Shown one piece after another: positions 57,341-64,000 of a stretch of 64,000 bases of DNA (positions are counted from its first letter, which is position 1; every line of letters begins with the position of its first letter). The position numbers and the translations under genes are program-made. Where the stretch lies: assembly GCA_014825775.1 (NCBI GenBank), contig MVAQ01000103.1, positions 1-64,000 on the forward strand, in the 5' to 3' direction. Source of the stretch: Krasilnikovozyma curviuscula (lineage: Eukaryota; Basidiomycota; Tremellomycetes; Cystofilobasidiales; Mrakiaceae). The notes under the pieces are model-generated. The model was not told the DNA's origin. It searched no databases and worked only from the letters and a program-made list of their open reading frames with translations.

Positions 57341-58707
57341 ATGGCCACCAAGCACTTCTCAATCTTACCGTCAGGTAAGCGTTAGCAAATCACAGTATAG
57401 AGCTGTACTACAGAGATCCTTTACTGATCGTACAGCTTTGTAACAGATATCTGGTCCCAACTCCCAGACGAGGCGAAAACTGGCCAACCGTTGCACACGC
57501 TATGGAGACTTCCTCACCCACGTACTAGTTAGTTGTCCTATCAATTCTCTCCCAATAAGAGGTATTAAGAAAACTTTTATTTGACGCGTTGGAACTGTGC
57601 TTTACTTTTTCCACAGACATTCCTACACTATTCCTTCAGTACAGAACTCCAGCCGGAAAGTTGAGGATTCTTGAAGTGTCAGCCATCAGACCTGATAGAC
57701 AAAGAAGTTGGTTCTTAGATGATAGTCAAGAGATAATTCAAGGTAGGTTTTAGTACTTCTCGACCAACCTTCTTTTTGTCGTTTGTGAACTGATTTCATG
57801 AGCTCAAATTGTTGCCTGCTGTAGACGGTTCCCTCTTGCTTTTCACGCCAATAAACCCACTCTTCCTTCTAATTCCAGTGCTTCAGCTTTGTTTTACCTC
57901 TTCCTCATCGTCGTCCTATCGAACGTCAGAAGACATCTTCATTCAGGCGTCGGAACACGAGTCTTACTCTCTGTCTCTTCCTTTCACGTCGAGTAAAGGC
58001 AAAGAGAAGGAAACCCCGCAGATGGAACAAGCTCGAGATATACTCAAATTCGGGGAGCTGGAGGAGGTTCAGAACCTCATGGCAAAAGTGTGTGAGGTCC
58101 ATGGTCAGTTAGAGTAGATCGCCATCTCCAGCTCAACAACATATTCTGACTTTTGCCTCAATTAGACCATGTTGAACTGAAAACTTATAGGCCATCAATG
58201 CAACTGCTGCTCCCCGCACTTCGAGCAGCAACAGCCCGCCTCGCGTCTCAAATCAATGATCACCCGTTGCTGAACGACATGCTTGCATCAGATGGTTTGA
58301 CAGGCGTTGGTTCAGAATCGCTTGCAGCAGAAGTTATCAAAGAAGGTAAAGAAAAAGTTGCTGTTGATGTGATTGGAGGATGGATCGGTAAAGAAGACGT
58401 CAGGCAGGCTTTAGCGAAGAGTTACAGGTAAGTCTAGCCGCCCTGGTCTCTCTGTGTATGTTCTGACCTTCAATTCTTGTCTGCTACACTGAACAGCTGG
58501 GAAAATCTAAACTCTTATCTTCTCACATTGGTTCTTCCACCAATGCCACCCCCATCGACTTCATCCAAAAAACTGGAAGCCGACAAGAAGAGGAAACAGC
58601 CACCCAACAGAGGCGTGTCTGCGTTGGCGAAGGCTGATAAGACGGGAATGATGAAGCTGGATGGATTCTTCTCCAAGAAGACAAAAATTGAGGTTAACAA
58701 CAAGTAG
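57341..58707 (+). CDS. RNH202: ribonuclease H2 subunit B
   Basis: This is a scaffold subunit of RNase H2, the nuclear enzyme that removes ribonucleotides embedded in DNA and R-loops. It starts MATKHFSILPS, joined across introns to DIWSQLPDEAKTGQPLHTLW and RLPHPRT then IPTLFLQYR, matching the Ydr279/RNASEH2B N-terminal fold that pairs with subunit C. SWFLDDSQEIIQDGSLLLFT and PINPLFLLIPVL follow, the family signature (D.S...DGsl...TP.DPLFLll). The C-terminal helical region has LASDGLTGVG. A PCNA-interaction-like motif, TGMMKLDGFFSKK, sits at the extreme C-terminus, as in human RNASEH2B. It ends KIEVNNK. Seven exons. It is tail-to-tail with the epimerase-like gene across only 70 bases. Confidence 0.92.
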
Positions 58708-58777
58708 TATATCTTGCGTGCCTGGTGTGGACTTGAACGTAATTGTACATGTCCTGAACTACTCTACGCAAGCTATC

Positions 58778-59983
58778 TCACTGAGAAGCCTTCCAACTCT
58801 CAGCATAAATAGCCATTCCATCGACAAGTCCAGCCTTCTTTGGAACCCACCCCAAGAGCGATTTGGCCAAAGTTGGTCGAATAATATTGGTAGTTGCGAA
58901 AGCGCTTTCGAAGAGGTTATTTGGAGGACGAAAAGTCCAGCCTGGGCAGTTGAAGTGTCGAGCCAGAGCATCATAAACGTCGGATTGGGATTCAGAGATT
59001 GAGTTGCAGGCGTCAAAGACAACCCCTGATGCGATCTTGGTCTGTTCGTGAGAAGCCAGACACTTCAGCTGTTACCCGTGGCAATCAGCAGAGTCAGAAC
59101 AACTCTCACCTTTTCCGCGGCAAGGACGTAGAGTTCCGCGAGATCATCAGTGTGGCACAAGGAGAACCGACCCCCCGCAGTACCGGGAGCTTCAAAGTGG
59201 TCCCCTTTAGAAGCACCCTCGAAAATGAAGGAGAACAAGGACCCATCTCGCCCGTACAGCAACCCGCCTCGGATAACTGAACCATCAACATGTGGGGAGG
59301 AGATAATCTTGGCCTCTACTTCCTTTCTCCAACCAGTTAAAGGGACAGAGAACGGTGCTGGAGAGCGATCTGATAAGATATTCGAACGATTTTCCCCGTG
59401 AACCCAGCTTCACGAAGACAACGGCTTTCTTTAGGAAAAGAGACAAATACGTGGTTGCTTGGTTGGACTCACGTTCCAGAAGTCCAAATGTAGGCTAGTT
59501 TGACTGAGGAGTTAGCTCGTACCTCTTGAGCGATTGCTTCGACTCTGTGAAAGATGGACATGGCAAGAGTGTCGATTGGAGCATCACCACCAATACTGTG
59601 GAAACGGATAGACAAGATTAGCAATGCCTGCAGTTGGAAGGGTCACAACTTACCAATCGATCACAATGTCAACCGTTCTGGCGATTGCTGTCCACTCGTC
59701 ATCTGTCGTTGGATCAGAGACGACAGGGATAACTACAAAGGGAACCAAGTTGAGAGAATCCCTGCATATCAGAAGCCGCGAGATCTTACTTTCGTCGGCA
59801 GCCAGTTGAATTTCCTTTGATGCACTTCGTGTTGAGCCATAGACGACGTACCCTGCCCTAACCAGAGCATTAGCGACAGATTTTCCTGTAGAGTATGTAA
59901 AATTTAGTTTCTAACTTCATGCTTTACGATGCGTACATGGCCATACCGACAAAGCCAGTAGCACCGAGGACAAGGCAGAGCAT
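58778..59983 (-). CDS. Rossmann NAD(P)-binding epimerase/reductase-like protein
   Basis: This is a short-chain dehydrogenase/epimerase-like protein (atypical SDR). It starts at 59983 with MLCLVLGATGFVG, the GxxGxxG nucleotide-binding turn, split by an intron and continued by KSVANALVRAGYVVYGSTR. Then come IPVVSDPTTDDEWTAIA and VDIVIDCIGGDAP. The C-terminal half has VDGSVIRGGLLYGRDGSLF, RFSLCHTDDLAELYVLAAEK and RPTLAKSLLGWVPKKAG. It ends ESWKASQ. The YGxxxxL and HxxDxA blocks resemble NAD-dependent epimerase/dehydratase proteins of the YwnB/NmrA kind. A catalytic Tyr-x-x-x-Lys is not obvious, so activity may be atypical. Six exons. Tail-to-tail with RNase H2B. Confidence 0.75.
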
Positions 59984-60329
59984 GTTGTTGTGGCGGAAAG
60001 TGTGATACTGAGCTACAAGCAGATTTTTTGAGCTTCAACTAAGCCCTACTTTTAAGCAATTTCTGGAGGTAAGATTATGGCCCAGATTGCCCTTCACCCG
60101 AGCCTAGCCGGCCATATGGAGGTTCGGAAAGGGAGCTAGAGTGCCAGACAACGAGGTGGAGGTTTATATGCGTCCGTGGCGGGTAGCCACCATGGACAAC
60201 TGAACTTGCTTTGATCTAGCAGCGCAACTGTGAACCACAAATTTCATAGAATAAGTTGTTTGGAAATTAGAGTACAAACCTGATAAAAGTGGAACTAGCG
60301 AATACGCGATGGTGCTACGGGTCGTAATT
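59984..60329. other. gap between epimerase-like start and KH-gene stop
   Basis: This 346-base interval holds the promoter of the epimerase-like gene and the 3' flank of the KH-protein gene, both minus strand. A minus-strand open frame at 60164-60652 crosses the KH stop as read-through. Nothing else is named. Confidence 0.45.
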
Positions 60330-62109
60330 TTACAATCCTGCTGGTGGTGGACTGGTTCCAAAAAACGATGAATGAGAATATTATCAGCGTTGTAAATCAA
60401 CGAACAGGAAGAGTGGTCTGAGGGGGTTGTACTTACACTGCAGCGTAAGACCCTGCGCCAACACGCTGCTGCTGTTGCTGTTGAGTGGCAGGTGATGCAG
60501 CAGCACCAGCAGCACCTGGCTGCTGATACTGAGCGACTGAAGCTTGCCACGCGATGAAAGCTGGGTCTTTCACATCGTAACCATAGGCAGCCCTGTAGTG
60601 ATGGAATCAGCATATGGATGAGAGCCATAAGAGTGAAGGAAGATAGAATCAAACGTTGAGAGTTTGATAGTCAGTATATGTGAGCTGGGGGTACATTCAA
60701 GCGGGGTGTAAAAGAGAAGAAAAATGAAAAAAGAGGAAATGACACTGACCAATACGCTCTGTAAGCTTCAGCTTCACCTTCTGCTGCCCCAGCTGGAGCA
60801 GCTGCAGGAGCAGGAGCACCAGGCAACGCAGGAGCGGCTTCAGATGGCGGCGGTGGAGGAGCACCATCTTCAGGAGGTGGCGGAGGAGGAGCTTGATATG
60901 CAGAAGAGGGCTGCTGGGGTTGGTATTGCTGTTGGTACCCACCGCCCATTCCTCCGCCACCGTACATCTGACCTTGAGGGTACACAGGCTGATTCATTGA
61001 GTCGCGAGCTTTTTGCCATTCTGATCGAACGACAAGGAGAAGATCTTCGGCCAAGAGTTTAGCGTTTTCAATCATTTGGTCTTCTGGTCCGCTGAGAACA
61101 AAATGAGCAGTGAAACACAAAGTGAACGGAGTGTGGACAGCCACAGTGAGAATAGGTTCCCATCGGAGAATAACAGATATGAAATACTCACGCAATGGAA
61201 ATGTGCATTGGGTCGTCGCTCTCCCTTCCAGTGTCCTGCTCATAGAAACCTGATCCTTGTCCTTTAATTTGTACTCTTGTACCAGTTTCAGACTGAATGT
61301 GTTTCACAAATAGTCCCTATAGACCAACGAAAGAATTGGTTAATTTTCTCGTTCAACAAACATCTGGAGGATGATGACAAGGGAGACAACACTCACTCCT
61401 GGTCCGACAACCTTTGCTCTCACGTTGAAATTCCTCAGACTTTCTAAACCAATTACAATCTTCTCTTCTGGCCATTTTCTTCTCTCTGGAGGTCCCCCAC
61501 CTGGTCTATCCCCACCAAATCTTTCTCGATTCTTTGCCCACTGAGAACGATCTTCAATAAGAGGACCCAAGTCGGACGCAATCAGCTCATTAACTTTTGC
61601 AACAGCCTTATCCAAAATTTCTTGACTGGTGGCTGCGATGTGTAGGTAGAGAGGAGGTTCGGCTGCTGTTGCTTTGGACTTGTCGGGAAGCCATACACCT
61701 TTGGTTGTAATTGATGCGCCTGTTTCGGAATGAATCTGCTGTTGAGTTTGCCCTTTGGTGAGCAGGTACCTGTAAAAGTAATAGGAGGTGAGTAATGACC
61801 GAGGGCTAGCGGCAACAGAGAGACAGAGAAAGTTCCATTCTCACCTATTCCTCAAATCGTTGATTTCAATATCCTGAGTGAAATCTCCATCGAATGGATC
61901 AGCAGCTGGTGGAGGTGCAGCCGGCTTGGGAGGAGCAAACTTAGCAGCAATAGCAGCTGAACACACCAGCGAAATACCAGAAGCGGATGTCAGTGGTAAT
62001 GAAATGTCTGTTTAAAAGCTCTCGCAGTGGAAAACTTACCTGCTCTTTCTGCAGCTTCCTGCTGAGGATCCTTTGGACCTTCACCCCCTGCATCCCAACG
62101 ACTAGACAT
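60330..62109 (-). CDS. KH-domain RNA-binding protein (KHDC4/BLOM7-like)
   Basis: This is a nuclear RNA-binding protein related to human KHDC4, a splicing-associated factor. It starts MSSRWDAGGEGPKDPQ, then AAIAAKFAPPKPA. The first KH-like unit reads INDLRNRYLLTKGQTQQQI then TGASITTKGVWLPDKSK and ATSQEILDKAVAKVNELI. The second reads EEKIVIGLESLRNFNVRAKV then VGPGGLFVKHIQSETGTRVQ and MHISIAGPEDQMIENAKLL. The YLLTKG..Q.QI and TKG.W.P blocks are diagnostic. The C-terminus is Tyr/Gln/Pro/Ala-rich, includes YGYDVKDPAFIAWQASVAQY, and after a last intron ends AAVPPPAGL at 60330. Reading through that intron would stop at 60433. Seven exons. Confidence 0.85.
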
Positions 62110-62353
62110 GACTTTCTTCAGTTGAAGTGACGAGGAAGAGGACAGATAAGGGCAAGAAATCTAGCTGGACTTGACAAGGTCGACGTTGCGAGGCACTTCA
62201 GTTTCTCGTGCCAGCGACATCTTTCGAATTTCTAACACCGGAACAACTCGTCAGCTTCAGCTGGCAAAGGTTACTGCTCATTGAAGATATCGTTTCTGGA
62301 TGATCGAGCTTTACTGACAGCTGCTGTATCACTAGGCACATCTCCTCTGCACG

Positions 62354-63647
62354 ATGTCAGGTTCAGTCCCTCGAGAAGCTCACTCGACAACAATCTCACT
62401 CCAGCGAAGGTTACACGATGTTGTCAATACTCAGATTCCACGTCTGAAAGAATGCTCGGGTCCAGTCACGTTGCAGCAGGGCTACATATCTGAGTTGAAG
62501 GATGACCTGAATCAAGTTTCGCGAGGATTAGAGGTAGGAACTCGCTTTCTAGGTTCTTTACCTGCCACACACATGTTTTCACTCAGAAAATGATTTATGT
62601 TCTGTTGTGTAGGTCTTGAAAGATCTGGCTGAAGATCAGGACAGTGTAGCTGATCAGAAGGCAATTGAGGATGTTGTCGAGCAACTCACACGGCAGCTTT
62701 CAGAGTCAGTCTCACTTGATTCTTGAAAAGCACCCAAGGTTGCATTGTCTTATTGTTTCCTAATGTCCCCCTTCATGTATTGTATTAAACAGGGCCAAGA
62801 AGGAGTACAGAACGGCTTTATTAGCTTCGAAACAAGCACTTGACAACTCTTCCTTGTCACGGTAAGCGTTCTCCTTTGTATTAACTGGTCTTTCTATAAT
62901 GTCGGAGCTGACTGTCATTACTTACTATACAAGGCGACACGAGCTCCTAGCGTCATCTCCCTCTGCTCGAAACAGCACGACAACTTCAGCTTCTCCTGGT
63001 GGACCCGAAGACGACAAGTCGAATCAAGTCACTCGTGCACTCAAACAAACAGTCAGCCTCATGCAGGAAGAACTTGAAAAGAGTGTCATGACCAACCAGC
63101 TTTTCGGTGCGCTTCCTCTCGCTGCCGCCTCATATATTCCCTTGTACTTCACCTTTGTTTACCTTTACTCTTCTCCGCTGTTGCAGACGAGTCTTCTCAA
63201 ACCATCAAATCAACGCAAAGTCTCTGGCAACACTATTCCCATCTCTTGAACACATCCAACACTCTCATTAACTCACTTTCACAACAAAACTACTGGGATC
63301 GAATCCTGATATTAGGATCCCTAGCCTTCTTCGTGCTATGCTGTCTATGGGTCCTTAAAAGAAGAGTTGTGGATAAGGCCATCAATGGAGTGATCGCTGT
63401 AGTGGCTGGAGGTGCGAAAGCGAAGGACGCGATTGCCGCTGCAGTTGCGGGCGCAACAACTACAACAACAACAATGATTGCTTTGGCTGCAACAGCACCT
63501 GCGGTAAAAGAACAAAATATGATTCAAGAAGATTCAGAGGGCTCAGCGTCTGGTCTGTTGGAGGATGTGGTTCCTCCAGCGCCTCTGTTGACGGAACCGG
63601 TTGAGAGAAATAGCCATAGTCAGAGGCTCCAGAGGGATGAATTGTAG
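62354..63647 (+). CDS. SEC20: SNARE protein Sec20 (Golgi-to-ER transport)
   Basis: This Qb-SNARE of the ER takes part in fusion of COPI vesicles returning from the Golgi, with Ufe1, Use1 and Sec22. It starts MSGSVPREAHSTTISLQRR. Coiled-coil N-terminal helices follow (SELKDDLNQVSRGLEVLKD; IEDVVEQLTRQLSEAKKEY). The SNARE segment has VTRALKQTVSLMQEELEKSV, then QTIKSTQSLWQHYSHLL and NSLSQQNYWDRIL. One transmembrane helix follows (ILILGSLAFFVLCCLWVL). After it comes a lumenal tail of about 95 residues rich in Ala/Thr, ending QRLQRDEL. The RDEL terminus is an ER-retrieval signal, parallel to HDEL in yeast Sec20. Five exons. Confidence 0.92.
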
Positions 63648-64000
63648 ATTGATGAGCTATTAATGATGTAGAGTAACTCAAGCTACAACCTTTAAAAAGG
63701 TCATGAGCTTAAGACCACCTTTATTGCCTCAGCAGTAATGAAGCACGCGCAGAGCGGTATCACATCGGAAACTATATAGAGTGATCTCCCTCTTGTGGTG
63801 CATACTTACTGTAATTTTGGTTCTGAAGAAGAACGAGGCTGATTTGTGGATGAATGCGAGATGTTCCCGGTATGGCGGCACGCTCAGCCGGCAGATGGGA
63901 GAACCTCGCTATTTGCTGTTCTTTCCTCCCTTCCAACACTATCTCTGCGCAACAATGCACCCCATCATTCAAGCCCCTGAGCCTATTCTGAGATGTCAAA
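63648..64000. other. right-edge region, possible 3' end of a cut gene
   Basis: A minus-strand open frame runs from the window edge to a stop at 63772, ending QEGDHSI, with a GTAAGT donor-like site shortly before the stop. It could be the last coding exon of a minus-strand gene lying mostly beyond 64000, but no domain is visible. Confidence 0.3.

Noticed and set aside
1..64000. tRNA genes, transposons, CRISPR arrays and bacterial-type operons
   Set aside because: I looked for A/B-box-like tRNA signals, terminal repeats and repeat arrays and found none convincing; the window is eukaryotic.

Overview
The window is a gene-dense piece of a fungal nuclear genome, most likely a basidiomycete yeast of the Tremellomycetes type. 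Nearly every gene is split by many short introns (about 50-100 nt, GTRNGY donors and YAG acceptors). Intergenic gaps are short and genes lie on both strands. The gene content fits: a class IV chitin synthase, a two-domain fluoride exporter, Zn2Cys6 regulators with a fungal-specific domain, a Clp1-like protein and a fungal voltage-gated proton channel. I see no tRNA, rRNA, transposon or CRISPR. The species call is inference.

Left part (1-24.9 kb): two secreted or surface Cys-rich proteins (740-4600, minus), the S-phase kinase Cdc7 (minus), a coiled-coil/Myb protein (minus), a compact Hv1 proton channel (plus), a short Clp1-like protein (minus), a wax-synthase-like MBOAT acyltransferase (minus) divergent from the deubiquitinase Ubp14 (plus), and the clamp-loader subunit Rfc4 (minus).

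Middle (22.3-43.1 kb): the most unusual stretch. Three paralogous Zn2Cys6 transcription factors (TF1 minus, TF2 plus, TF3 minus) bracket two paralogous membrane-anchored M20 metallopeptidases of the Cps1/PM20D1 type (both plus). Between them lie a secreted Cys-rich protein, a GNAT acetyltransferase, a BAHD-type acyltransferase that shares a promoter with the second peptidase, and a four-helix membrane protein. It looks like a duplicated regulator/peptidase module with added acyl-transfer enzymes. A role in N-acyl amino acid or peptide metabolism is a hypothesis, not something the sequence proves.

Right part (43.2-64 kb): fluoride exporter FEX (plus, divergent from TF3), class IV chitin synthase (plus), a STIMATE/YPL162C-family membrane protein (plus), a type-B carboxylesterase (minus), a Dal5-like anion permease (minus), RNase H2 subunit B (plus) tail-to-tail with a Rossmann NAD(P) epimerase/reductase-like protein (minus), a KHDC4-type KH protein (minus) and the SNARE Sec20 ending in RDEL (plus).

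The DNA-replication genes (CDC7, RFC4, RNase H2B) carry ACGCG-type motifs in their upstream regions, suggesting shared G1/S control. Exon boundaries were worked out by eye from reading frame and splice consensus, so internal junctions and some 5' ends are provisional.
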